Below are positions 55,623 to 63,201 of a stretch of DNA of 64,000 nucleotides, piece by piece. The stretch comes from Prevotella communis. Lineage in GTDB: Bacteria; Bacteroidota; Bacteroidia; Bacteroidales; Bacteroidaceae. Under the pieces are notes generated by a model that was given only the letters and a program-made list of their open reading frames with translations, was not told where the DNA came from and made no database searches. Each line of letters starts with the position of its first letter. Within the stretch, counting starts at the first letter, position 1. Where the stretch lies: positions 2,852,001 through 2,916,000 of the forward strand of contig NZ_CP091794.1 in NCBI RefSeq assembly GCF_022024175.1, read 5' to 3'. The position numbers and the translations under genes are program-made.

Positions 55623-55653
55623 CTTGCTATTCATCTGATTTTTTGTATATTTG
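55623..55653 (+). promoter_or_regulatory. Promoter of the STAS-kinase gene
   Basis: CTTG (55623-55626), 19 bp, then TATATTTG (55646-55653), only 9 bp upstream of ATG 55663. Confidence 0.65.
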
Positions 55654-55662
55654 CAAGCGAAT

Positions 55663-56853
55663 ATGACTACGCAACTAATTAATAACGAAGGAGAAGCCAC
55701 GCTGACACTTTGCGGACGACTGGATACTGCTGTCTCATCCCAGGTGAGTAGTGACATCCAACAGTTACTGGATACAGCGGGCAACATCCAGCATCTCACC
55801 GTAGATGCTGGTCAGCTGAGCTATATCTCAAGTTCCGGTCTTCGCATCCTGCTGATGCTGGCTAAGCGCTTTAAGCCTTTTAGGATTATCGGTGTGAATC
55901 CAGAAGTTTACGATGTGCTGAATATGACTGGTTTCACCAAGATGATGACAGTAGAGCGTGCTCTGCGCCAACTGAGTGTTGAGGGCTGCGAGGTAATCGG
56001 TGTAGGCGGTGTGGGAACCGTCTTCCGACTCAACGACGACACCATCATCAAGGTGTTCCGTGAAGGCACGACCATGGACGAGGTTCTCAAGGAGATTACC
56101 ATGTCGAAAGAAGCCTTTGTCATGGGTATGCCCACTGCTATCTCATTTGACGTGGTAAAGGTTGGTGAACAATACGGACTGGTGTATGAGTTGTTGCAAG
56201 CTCAAACGCTGAGTGCTTGTCTGAAACAGGCACCCGAACGGGTGGATGAACTGGCACGCAAATATGCCGATCTCTTCCGCCAACTGCATGCTATTCAGGT
56301 GCCTGCCGATAGCAGTGTGCCTGATGCTTTGGAACACGAGCGCAACCAGGTGATGCATATCCGTCGCTATTTCCCTCAGGAGAAGATAGACATCTTACTG
56401 CAAATCCTCGATACAGTTCCCGCCAGCAACCGTCTGTTGCATCTTGACCTGCAGGCCAAGAACGCGATGATTCAAAATGATGAGCTGATGCTGATAGATA
56501 TGGGCGAGGTGGGCTATGGTCATCCGATACTCGATTTGGCACACTCCTACTCAGCCATGGTTACACTGGTGGGCGACTACGATAAAATCATTGGGATACC
56601 GCGCGAACTTGGTACTGAGCTATGGAACCGTGCTATTGACTATTATTTCGAGGGACTGCCGGCCGATGAGGTTGCTCTGCGTAAGGAGCAGATAAAAGCA
56701 CTTTCGTGTGTCAGAAGCTTCAGTTGGCTGGCGCTTAGCGACTCGTTCCCCGAGGCTGTCGTTAACGAATGCCGTACGCTCTTCGACGAACGTGTCACGC
56801 GTCACAGCGATTATCTCCTTGACATCTGTCAAACCTTGAAGGACTGGGAATAA
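55663..56853 (+). CDS. STAS domain fused to an aminoglycoside-phosphotransferase-like kinase, 396 aa
   Basis: Residues 1-95 are a STAS (anti-sigma antagonist-like) domain: LTLCGRLDTAVSSQVSSDIQQLL, VDAGQLSYISSSGLRILL. Residues 110-396 are a kinase-like fold of the TIGR02172/APH type, with a Gly-rich loop GVGGVGTVFRL, the ATP lysine in IIKVFREG, the catalytic loop HLDLQAKNAM and DMG in place of DFG (MLIDMGEVGYGHPILDLA). The substrate is unknown. The fusion suggests phospho-signalling that includes the STAS domain. ATG 55663 is chosen because the longer frame start overlaps the promoter. Confidence 0.85.
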   Translation: MTTQLINNEGEATLTLCGRLDTAVSSQVSSDIQQLLDTAGNIQHLTVDAGQLSYISSSGLRILLMLAKRFKPFRIIGVNPEVYDVLNMTGFTKMMTVERALRQLSVEGCEVIGVGGVGTVFRLNDDTIIKVFREGTTMDEVLKEITMSKEAFVMGMPTAISFDVVKVGEQYGLVYELLQAQTLSACLKQAPERVDELARKYADLFRQLHAIQVPADSSVPDALEHERNQVMHIRRYFPQEKIDILLQILDTVPASNRLLHLDLQAKNAMIQNDELMLIDMGEVGYGHPILDLAHSYSAMVTLVGDYDKIIGIPRELGTELWNRAIDYYFEGLPADEVALRKEQIKALSCVRSFSWLALSDSFPEAVVNECRTLFDERVTRHSDYLLDICQTLKDWE

Positions 56854-56856
56854 AGA

Positions 56857-56946
56857 AAGGACCACGGATTGCACGGATTTAACGGATTTCTTTAATCGTG
56901 GCTTTAGCCACTATCATCCGTGTTATCAGTGAAATCTGTGGTCCTT
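56857..56946. repeat. Word-repeat palindrome between the STAS-kinase and OmpA genes
   Basis: AAGGACCACGGATT (56857-56870) pairs with AATCTGTGGTCCTT (56933-56946) with one G-T wobble; ACGGATT words recur between them and GTGGC-TTTA-GCCAC forms an inner hairpin. It lies in a convergent region and could terminate both genes. Confidence 0.85.
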
Positions 56947-56969
56947 AAAATGATTCGTAGTCGAATAGA

Positions 56970-57821
56970 TTACTTCGTCTCAGGAGCCTCACCAATCAAC
57001 TCCATGAACTCGTCGAGTTTTGGCGTGATGATAATCTGGGTACGGCGGTTGCGCTGCTTGCCCAATTCGGTATCGTTGCTCTGCAAGGGGTTGTACTCGC
57101 CGCGTCCTCCAGCAGTAAGGCGCTTGGGGTCAACACCATATTTATTTTGCAGAGCCTGTACCACACTCGACGCACGCAGACAAGAGAGGTCCCAGTTGTT
57201 GCGGATGTTAGTCTTTGAGATGGGCACATTATCCGTGTTACCCTCGATCAGCACATCATAATCTTTGTAGTCGGTGATAATCTTGGCAATCTTCGACAGT
57301 GTCTCGGCAGCGCGGTCGTTAATCTCGTAAGAGCCACTCTTATAGAGCATATTGTCGGCCAGAGAGATATAGACAACACCTTTCAGTACCTGCACGTCAA
57401 CCTCCTTCAGTTCCTCCTTAGACAGCGAACGGGTCAGGTTGTTTGAGAGCACCATATTCAGTGAGTCGCTCTTAGACTTCACCTCCACCAGATGGCGGAT
57501 GTACTGGTTTGACTCGTTAATCTGGTCCACCAGTTTCTCAATAGAGATATTGTTCTGTGAGGCATTGCTCAGACTCTTGTCGAGCGACTCCTGCAGTTTG
57601 GCGTACTTCTGCTCTGAGGTCTTCAGTGCCTGCTGCATGCCGCGCAACTGTTCCTCCAGTGAGGTAATACGGGCGTTCTTGCCTGCCAGATCCTCCCTTG
57701 TTGACTGGAGGTTGGATGTCAGAGACTTGTTCTCATCGCGACAACTCATCAGTTCCTTTTTGCTGGCACAACTGCTCAGCAGTATGGCAGCCGTAGCTGC
57801 AAACAAAATAACTTTCTTCAT
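56970..57821 (-). CDS. OmpA-family peptidoglycan-binding lipoprotein, 283 aa
   Basis: The signal peptide ends in a lipobox (LLSSCASKKE, Cys18). A coiled-coil region (about 30-125) is followed by an OmpA/MotB C-terminal domain (about 150-275) with the peptidoglycan-binding pattern IEGNTDNVPI, LSCLRASSVVQAL and KRLTAGGRGEYNP, ending RNRRTQIII. It would tie the outer membrane to peptidoglycan. It is transcribed from a promoter at 58011 whose leader contains a 125-bp inverted word repeat. Confidence 0.93.
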   Translation of the reverse strand: MKKVILFAATAAILLSSCASKKELMSCRDENKSLTSNLQSTREDLAGKNARITSLEEQLRGMQQALKTSEQKYAKLQESLDKSLSNASQNNISIEKLVDQINESNQYIRHLVEVKSKSDSLNMVLSNNLTRSLSKEELKEVDVQVLKGVVYISLADNMLYKSGSYEINDRAAETLSKIAKIITDYKDYDVLIEGNTDNVPISKTNIRNNWDLSCLRASSVVQALQNKYGVDPKRLTAGGRGEYNPLQSNDTELGKQRNRRTQIIITPKLDEFMELIGEAPETK

Positions 57822-57863
57822 ACTCTTTCTTTTTTAGTTTATAATTAAGGTTTCTCTTTTTTT

Positions 57864-57988
57864 AGGAGTTAAGGAGTTATGGAGTTAAAGGAGTTAAGAC
57901 GTCAGTCTTGTTCCTCGTATTCTCCGCGGAGTTTTCAGTGAAAGGAGTATCGTCTTAACTCCTTAACTTCTTTAACTCCTTAACTCCT
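57864..57988. repeat. Large inverted word repeat in the leader between OmpA and der
   Basis: The left arm (57864-57901) is made of GGAGTTAAGGAGTTA words and ends AAGACG. The right arm (57951-57988) is its near-exact reverse complement, 38 bp, with few mismatches. The loop contains CTCCGCGGAG, itself palindromic. It lies in the predicted 5' leader of the OmpA gene. Confidence 0.9.
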
Positions 57989-58010
57989 GTGTTCCCACAA
58001 AAATCGGATG

Positions 58011-58018
58011 CAAATATA
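58011..58018 (-). promoter_or_regulatory. -7 box for the OmpA gene
   Basis: Minus-strand TATATTTG about 190 bp upstream of ATG 57821, with TTG about 18 bp further up. The long leader would carry the inverted repeat at 57864-57988. Confidence 0.6.
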
Positions 58019-58080
58019 CGGAGTTGATGTGTAAAACAATCAAAAGTAAAGCGGAATTATGGTATTTTAACCTCGCAGCA

Positions 58081-58110
58081 TTGCTTTTTGCAGATTTTTT
58101 TGTACCTTTG
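58081..58110 (+). promoter_or_regulatory. Promoter of der
   Basis: TTG (58081-58083), 19 bp, then TACCTTTG (58103-58110), 22 bp before ATG 58132. Confidence 0.7.
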
Positions 58111-58131
58111 TCGCCAAATATAATACGTATT

Positions 58132-59445
58132 ATGGGAAATTTAGTAGCAATCGTAGGACGGCCTAACGTGGGCAAGTCCACACTTTTTAATCGATTGACC
58201 AATAGTCGTCAGGCCATCGTGAGCGATGAAGCCGGTACAACACGCGACCGCCAGTATGGTAAGTGCGAATGGACGGGGCATGAGTTCTCCGTGGTCGATA
58301 CCGGCGGCTGGGTGGTCAATAGTGACGACATCTTTGAAGAAGAAATCCGCAAACAGGTGATTATAGCTACGGAGGAGGCCGACCTGGTGCTCTTCCTGTG
58401 TGATATCAAGAATGGTGTAACCGACTGGGATATGGACGTGGCGCAGATTCTGCGCCGTGCGAAGTTGCCCGTGTTGTTGGTGGCCAACAAGGCCGATGAC
58501 AACAAGGATACTTACGGACAATATGAGTTCTATAAACTGGGTCTGGGCGATCCCTATTGTATCAGTGCCGCTACCGGTAGTGGTACGGGCGACTTGCTGG
58601 ATAAGATTCTGGAATTGTTGCCTAAAAAGGAGAAGGACGACTTGGAAGATGGTATCCCCCGCTTTGCTGTGGTGGGACGTCCTAATGCTGGCAAGTCGAG
58701 CCTGATTAATGCTTTCATTGGTGAGGATCGTAACATCGTGACCGATATCGCCGGTACCACACGCGACAGTATTTACACCCGTTATGATAAGTTCGGCTTC
58801 GACTTCTATCTGGTTGACACCGCCGGCATACGCCGTAAGAACAAGGTCTCTGAGGACCTGGAGTTCTATAGCGTGATGCGCTCTATCCGTGCCATCGAGA
58901 ATAGTGATGTGTGTGTGCTGATGATTGATGCCACCCGTGGTATCGAGGCGCAGGATATGAATATCTTCCAGCTGATACAGAAGAACAACAAGTCGCTGGT
59001 GGTTGTGGTGAATAAATGGGACCTCGTAGAGGATAAGTCGCAGATTGTTATCAAGACCTTCGAAGAGGCTATCCGCAAACGTATGGCTCCCTTCGTGGAC
59101 TTCCCCATTATCTTCGCCTCAGCACTGACCAAGCAACGTATCTTCAAGGTACTCGAGACGGCTAAGGAGGTTTATCTGAACCGTAAGGCCCGTATTGGTA
59201 CCAATAAGCTCAATGAGGTGATGCTGCCTATCATCGAGGCTACACCGCCCCCTTCAATCAAGGGAAAGTATATCAAGATTAAGTATGTATCGCAAGTGCC
59301 CGACACGCAGATTCCTACCTTCGTGTTCTATGCCAACCTGCCTCAATACATCAAAGAGCCGTATCGTCGTTTTCTGGAGAACCAGATTCGTCAGCACTGG
59401 ACACTGACAGGTTCACCCATCAACGTGTTTATCCGCCAGAAGTGA
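58132..59445 (+). CDS. der: GTPase Der (EngA), 437 aa
   Basis: This is an essential ribosome-assembly GTPase with two tandem G domains. The first has GRPNVGKST and DTGGW, the second GRPNAGKSS and [12 protein letters not shown] and NKAD give guanine specificity. A KH-like C-terminal domain ([20 protein letters not shown]) completes the family layout. ATG 58132 is chosen because the earlier frame start would run across the promoter. Its stop overlaps the next gene (TGATG). Confidence 0.97.
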   Translation: MGNLVAIVGRPNVGKSTLFNRLTNSRQAIVSDEAGTTRDRQYGKCEWTGHEFSVVDTGGWVVNSDDIFEEEIRKQVIIATEEADLVLFLCDIKNGVTDWDMDVAQILRRAKLPVLLVANKADDNKDTYGQYEFYKLGLGDPYCISAATGSGTGDLLDKILELLPKKEKDDLEDGIPRFAVVGRPNAGKSSLINAFIGEDRNIVTDIAGTTRDSIYTRYDKFGFDFYLVDTAGIRRKNKVSEDLEFYSVMRSIRAIENSDVCVLMIDATRGIEAQDMNIFQLIQKNNKSLVVVVNKWDLVEDKSQIVIKTFEEAIRKRMAPFVDFPIIFASALTKQRIFKVLETAKEVYLNRKARIGTNKLNEVMLPIIEATPPPSIKGKYIKIKYVSQVPDTQIPTFVFYANLPQYIKEPYRRFLENQIRQHWTLTGSPINVFIRQK

Positions 59446-59846
59446 TGATGAGGAGGATTGTGGTGATGGGGCTGATGGGCTTGATGGGGCTAATGGGCTT
59501 CATAAGCTGTGGTGAGGCCTCGCGCGAGGACAAGGCAAAAGAGGCAGCACGGGAATACTATGCTGCCCTGCTCGAAGGCGACTATCAGGCATTCCTTAAC
59601 GGACGTGCCCACATGGATAGTATCCCCGACAGTTTTCGCGAGCAGTTGCTTACAGCATTCAAACAGTTCATGCGGCAGCAGGAGGAGGCACACCAGGGGG
59701 TGGTGAGTTTCGTACCCACGCGTGCGGAGGACGACTCCCTGCTACAGGTGATGCAGGTCTTCATGATGGTCAACTACGGCGACAGCACACGCGAGGAGAT
59801 TGTGGTGCCGATGGTGGAGTATCAAGGAAAATGGATGATGAAATAA
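59445..59846 (+). CDS. Small lipoprotein, about 133 aa
   Basis: A probable lipoprotein with lipobox FISCGEAS. Its hydrophobic signal peptide (MGLMGLMGLMGF) is encoded by a GATGGGGCTGATGGGCTTGATGGG word repeat like the one at 17050-17085. The mature part (EYYAALLEGDYQAFLNG, then SLLQVMQVFMMVNYGDS, EIVVPMVEYQGKWMMK) resembles DUF4878/SnoaL-like exported proteins; I am not sure of the family. ATG 59445 (or 59448) is probable, since the longer frame begins with GTG. It follows der with stop/start overlap. Confidence 0.7.
   Translation: MMRRIVVMGLMGLMGLMGFISCGEASREDKAKEAAREYYAALLEGDYQAFLNGRAHMDSIPDSFREQLLTAFKQFMRQQEEAHQGVVSFVPTRAEDDSLLQVMQVFMMVNYGDSTREEIVVPMVEYQGKWMMK
59465..59505. repeat. TGATGGGCTTGATGGGGC word repeat inside a signal peptide
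   Basis: In frame in the small lipoprotein gene, encoding GLMGLMGLMG. Confidence 0.8.
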
Positions 59847-59855
59847 AGAAAAAAA

Positions 59856-59887
59856 CAGCAAAAACATCGGCTTTTTGCTGCTTTTTT
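59856..59887 (+). terminator. Intrinsic terminator after the der operon
   Basis: CAGCAAAAA (59856-59864) pairs with TTTTTGCTG (59872-59880), followed by CTTTTTT. It begins 10 bp after the lipoprotein stop. Confidence 0.85.
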
Positions 59888-59947
59888 CCACTATATAAAA
59901 GAGGGGCGTTTCAGAAACCATAGGTTAAGGGATTGGGAAATAAGGAC

Positions 59948-60026
59948 TTTGAGGTCCTAAACCATAGGTTTACGATGCGTAAACCTATGAGTTACGACCC
60001 CTAAGTCTATGAGATAGGACCTCAAA
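59948..60026. repeat. Nested inverted repeats, function unknown
   Basis: TTTGAGGTCCTA (59948-59959) pairs exactly with TAGGACCTCAAA (60015-60026) and encloses CATAGGTTTAC-GATGC-GTAAACCTATG (59963-59989). Related words (ACCATAGGTT, CTATGAG) recur around it. The 59888-60046 interval has no other feature. Confidence 0.8.
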
Positions 60027-60046
60027 ATCAGTGAGTTTCAAAGGCA

Positions 60047-60107
60047 CAAAAATAGCCTTCACCATATCTGCTTAATAATCAACAATTTGCAGAAAAGGTG
60101 AAGGCTA
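60047..60107 (-). terminator. Terminator after the GH43 gene
   Basis: On the minus strand TAGCCTTCACC (60097-60107), a loop with inner CTGC/GCAG pairing, GGTGAAGGCTA (60053-60063), then TTTTT (60047-60051). It lies 54 bp beyond the GH43 stop. Confidence 0.8.
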
Positions 60108-60160
60108 AATAAAAAAGTTATTTCTAACCTAAATTATTCATGGATTTTCTTCTTTGTCTT

Positions 60161-62134
60161 TTATTTCTTGACCGCCAACGGAGCGGGACCGTCGAGCGTA
60201 GGTATGACGGGAATGATACGTCCCTGCTTGTCGAACGTCATACGGTCTATACATACCTCGCGGTGGATGCCTGGCTCGTGATGAACGAAGTTCTTGTTGA
60301 TGCGGTGATAGACGATGTACCACTCGTCCTTACCAGGAATCTGAAGCACAGAGTTGTGGGCCGTGCCATAAATTTTGTCCTCGGGTTTCTGCTTGATAAC
60401 CATATAATTGTTCTCGTCGATGGTGATAGGACCGAGGGGCGACTTCGCCGTGCCGTAGCATACGTGATAGTTGGGAGAACCGGTATCGTCAACACTCCAC
60501 ATGAAGTAATAGGTGCCCTTCCGATAGAACACATAAGCACCCTCTCGGAAAGCCCATGTCTGCAGGTTGCCCCCCTTCGGTGTCAGATGTGTGATGGTCT
60601 CCTTCTTCACAGAAAGCATATCGGCATTGAGTTCGGCACCAGCCATGAAGCCATTACCCCAGTAGAGATAGCATTTGCCCGTCTTTGGATCCTGGAACAC
60701 ATCCACATCGATAGCCTGTCCGCCACGTGCCTCCTTGGGACGGTCGGCATCGGTGATGATAGGCGCACCACTGTCCACGAAAGGACCGGTGGGACTGTCG
60801 CTCACGGCCACACCAATCTCCTTGCGGTTGCTCTTGGGGTTATGGGCCGAGAAATAGAAGTAATACTTGTATGCCTTGCCCACCTTCTTCTCGATGATGC
60901 AAGGAGCCCAGGCATTACCGGTAGCCCATTTCACCTGATCACCCTTCACGTCGAGCATCTTGCCTTCGTCTTTCCAGTCGATGAGATTAGTGGAAGAGAA
61001 CACGCTAAAGTCGTGACCGCCCCAGCCAGGAGTGCCGTCGGTGGTGCTATAGATATAGTATTTCTTAGTCTTATTGGAATAGAGCACCTCTGGGTCGGCA
61101 TGGAAACCAGAGAGGATAGGCTGCTTATGATTGGGGAAAGCCTTCAAGAGGCGCTCCTTCTCGGCACGGGTAATAGGGATGATAGTGCCGTGACGAGGGG
61201 TGAACTTACCTCGCATCTCAGTGTTCTGCACAAACTGGAACGTCTTCAGGTCTTCCGACTTACAGAACTGATAGTGGCCATTGCCGTAGCAGTCGTACAT
61301 GATAATCCATGACTTACCGTCGATAGCCTTGCAGACGCCAACACCCTCAACAGACTCCTTTGTCTGCTCCACATTACCACCAATCATCTGCCACTTATCG
61401 GTGAGTTCCTTGGCCACAGCCTGGTAGATACCCCTACCCGCCTCCTGCTTATAGAAGAGGTGGTACATCTGGTCGGCCTCATTATAGACAATGTCGCCAT
61501 CGATGGTGGCGCAACCGGCATCAAAGAGCCATTTTGGCTCGCCTTCCAGATCGGTGAAGTCCTTATTGGCATACTGATAGTAGATCTTATCATAAGAGCC
61601 GCGGTCGCTGGAAGCCAGGGAATAGAACACCATGTACTTACCGGCCTTACGGTCGTAGATGGTCTCGGGAGCCCATACACGCTGCACATTCTTCCAGGTC
61701 TTGGTATAGCGTGTGGGGAAATTGATGGCAGTATGCTGCCAGTTAATCAGGTCGGTACTCTTGAGCAGCACCATACCACGGTTGCTGTTCCAACCCAGGT
61801 TTGACTTCATATCGGTGACCACCATATAGAAGGTCTTGCCATCCTCACAGCGCAAGATATGCGGGTCGCGCACACACTGTGTCAGAGCGATAGTATCACT
61901 GGAAATAACGGGCATACCGTCATTAATCGGTGTGTAGTTATAGCCATCCTCACTCAGGGCATAGCATATCTGCTCGTCCTTGGGGTCATTACTATTAAAA
62001 TAAGTAAAGAGGTAAGCCACCATCTCGTTGGGATCCTGTGGCTGTGGGGTCACTTGTTTCTTTTTAGCGAAGGTAGCACTGGCGCTAACGGCTATCAGCA
62101 CAGCAGTTAGCAAGGTCTTAGTCATCATCTTCAT
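60161..62134 (-). CDS. Tandem GH43-type exported glycosidase, 657 aa
   Basis: The signal peptide ends ASATFAKKK. Two five-bladed beta-propeller units are visible: the first around residues 80-330 (VRDPHILRCEDGKTFYMVVTD, WAPETIYDRKAGKYMVFYS), the second about 345-650 (GFHADPEVLYSNKTKKYYIYSTTDG, GNAWAPCIIEKKVGKAYKYYFYFS, HNSVLQIPGKDEWYIVYHRI). Asp in RDPH and ADPE fits the family's general base, and the second has a plausible acid Glu in PKEARGGQAIDVDVF. Only one unit may be active. Substrate (arabinan, arabinoxylan or other) cannot be read. The promoter box lies at 62184; no SusCD pair is adjacent. Confidence 0.87.
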   Translation of the reverse strand: MKMMTKTLLTAVLIAVSASATFAKKKQVTPQPQDPNEMVAYLFTYFNSNDPKDEQICYALSEDGYNYTPINDGMPVISSDTIALTQCVRDPHILRCEDGKTFYMVVTDMKSNLGWNSNRGMVLLKSTDLINWQHTAINFPTRYTKTWKNVQRVWAPETIYDRKAGKYMVFYSLASSDRGSYDKIYYQYANKDFTDLEGEPKWLFDAGCATIDGDIVYNEADQMYHLFYKQEAGRGIYQAVAKELTDKWQMIGGNVEQTKESVEGVGVCKAIDGKSWIIMYDCYGNGHYQFCKSEDLKTFQFVQNTEMRGKFTPRHGTIIPITRAEKERLLKAFPNHKQPILSGFHADPEVLYSNKTKKYYIYSTTDGTPGWGGHDFSVFSSTNLIDWKDEGKMLDVKGDQVKWATGNAWAPCIIEKKVGKAYKYYFYFSAHNPKSNRKEIGVAVSDSPTGPFVDSGAPIITDADRPKEARGGQAIDVDVFQDPKTGKCYLYWGNGFMAGAELNADMLSVKKETITHLTPKGGNLQTWAFREGAYVFYRKGTYYFMWSVDDTGSPNYHVCYGTAKSPLGPITIDENNYMVIKQKPEDKIYGTAHNSVLQIPGKDEWYIVYHRINKNFVHHEPGIHREVCIDRMTFDKQGRIIPVIPTLDGPAPLAVKK

Positions 62135-62183
62135 TTTATTGTATTAATTAGTTATGTTGTTTACTGAACACTATTATTTGGTA

Positions 62184-62191
62184 CAAAGGTA
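62184..62191 (-). promoter_or_regulatory. -7 box for the GH43 gene
   Basis: Minus-strand TACCTTTG, 49 bp upstream of ATG 62134. No -33 element is clear. Confidence 0.5.
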
Positions 62192-62307
62192 CAACATTTA
62201 TTTGAATCCGTGGCTAATAATTTTGGAAAAAAACATTAAAACATAAAGAATCGCAAGCGATTCTAGAGGTTGGGGTCGCTACGCTCAAAATTATAAAAAA
62301 ATTAATT

Positions 62308-62660
62308 TGAAAAATTATAGGGACCTAAAGGTCCTGAAATGGATGGAGTGTCCTTCGGATAGCGCTCGGCGACGAAGGAGACGCTTGCTACCAAAGGGAC
62401 GCAAGAAATCGAACAAATCTTTCCAAATCAAACAAAAAATATATTTGAACATATAATTACCATATAATTTGAACATTAATTTTTCATTAATTATTTTTGA
62501 TGCGTAGCAATTAATGACAATTAATGGTTTAATTAATGATAATTAATGTCGAAAAAAAAATGATTTTGGTAGATTTGGAAAGATTTGTTAGATTTCTCGC
62601 CGCAGGCGACTCCATCCATTTCTGGACCTTTAGGTCCTTATAATTTTTATTATAGATTTT
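62308..62660. repeat. Composite imperfect inverted repeat with AT-rich centre
   Basis: Left arm: AAATTATAGGGACCTAAAGG, continuing GTCC-AAATGGATGGAGT, a variable 54-bp block, then AGAAATCGAACAAATC and TTTCCAAATC. The right arm is its reverse complement with a variable 11-bp block in place of the 54. The centre (about 62436-62560) is AT-rich with ATTAATGACAATTAATGG-type words and no gene. The arms carry the smaller hairpin GGACCTAAAGGTCC. Confidence 0.75.
62382..62407 (+). repeat. CGCTTGCTACC-AGGGACGCAAGAA element, copy 1
   Basis: CGCTTGCTACCAAAGGGACG and following CAAGAA; a second copy (GT in place of AA) is at about 62687-62712. Both lie beside the composite inverted repeat. Confidence 0.75.
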
Positions 62661-62686
62661 CTTAACGCTCGAGCTCCGCTCGCTTG

Positions 62687-62712
62687 CTACCGTAGGGACG
62701 CAAGAATTTTGA
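62687..62712 (+). repeat. CGCTTGCTACC-AGGGACGCAAGAA element, copy 2
   Basis: Second copy, followed directly by TTTTGAGCCGAAGGCGACC, whose reverse complement occurs at 53928-53948. Confidence 0.75.
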
Positions 62713-62796
62713 GCCGAAGGCGACCACCTAATACAATACTTGGCTTGTCCAAGGATTATATGTTTTTGTCTTCAGACAAATAACTGCTGGTGACAC

Positions 62797-63033
62797 AAAA
62801 AAAGTCCGCTGCAACTCTCTCGAGCAACAGCGGAACAAGCCTATGTTTAACTAAAAATCCTTTTTCTAAAAAGAAATTTTCAGTCCACAAGGACTAAAAA
62901 TTTGAAAGTTTAAATGGGAGCTTCACAGCGACCACCTGTTATCCTACAGTTGAAAACTTTCTTTTTTACCAATAACTAAAAACCTAAAACTATAAATATT
63001 ACTACTAACCTAAAACAATCTATTAACCTTTTG
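62797..63033 (-). ncRNA. Candidate structured small RNA or leader, about 237 nt
   Basis: On the minus strand an ideal promoter (63040-63070) is followed by AT-rich leader, then GAAAGTTT...AAACTTTC enclosing GGTGGTCGCTGTGAAGCTCC (ACAG/CTGT pairing), then AGTCC-TTGT-GGACT, and finally TCCGCTG...CAGCGGA with a GAGA loop and TTTTTTT, an intrinsic terminator (62797-62836). No open frame of note lies inside. It is not SRP RNA, and I cannot match it to tmRNA or 6S RNA. Family is unknown to me. Confidence 0.6.
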
Positions 63034-63039
63034 ACGATG

Positions 63040-63070
63040 CAAAGGTACGACGATTTTCTGAACTACGCAA
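63040..63070 (-). promoter_or_regulatory. Promoter of the candidate small RNA
   Basis: On the minus strand TTG (63068-63070), 20 bp, then TACCTTTG (63040-63047). Confidence 0.75.
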
Positions 63071-63185
63071 TACTTTTTGTAGATTAAGTGTATAAATACC
63101 CATTGTTCTTGACCTAAATCAACGCTTTGTGTGCGCAAACACAACAAAAATATCGTTTTTATGAGTTTTATTCTTAATTTATTCG

Positions 63186-63193
63186 TACCTTTG
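63186..63193 (+). promoter_or_regulatory. -7 box for the glycosyltransferase gene
   Basis: TACCTTTG, 9 bp upstream of ATG 63202; a short leader. A TTTTA stretch sits near the -33 position. Confidence 0.55.
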
Positions 63194-63201
63194 TCCGTGC
63201 A

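Larger units (their letters stand above)
62135..63201. other. 1.07-kb non-coding interval
   Basis: No convincing gene is present. From left to right it holds the GH43 promoter (62184), a perfect hairpin AGAATCGC-AA-GCGATTCT (62247-62264), a composite inverted repeat (62308-62660), a direct-repeat element, the candidate structured RNA (62797-63033) with its promoter, and the -7 box (63186) of the glycosyltransferase gene. The short open frames here lack start signals. Confidence 0.75.

Noticed and set aside
62135..63201. Short open frames in the non-coding kilobase
   Set aside because: No start signals, no domain similarity and AT-rich composition; the region is better explained by repeats and a candidate RNA.
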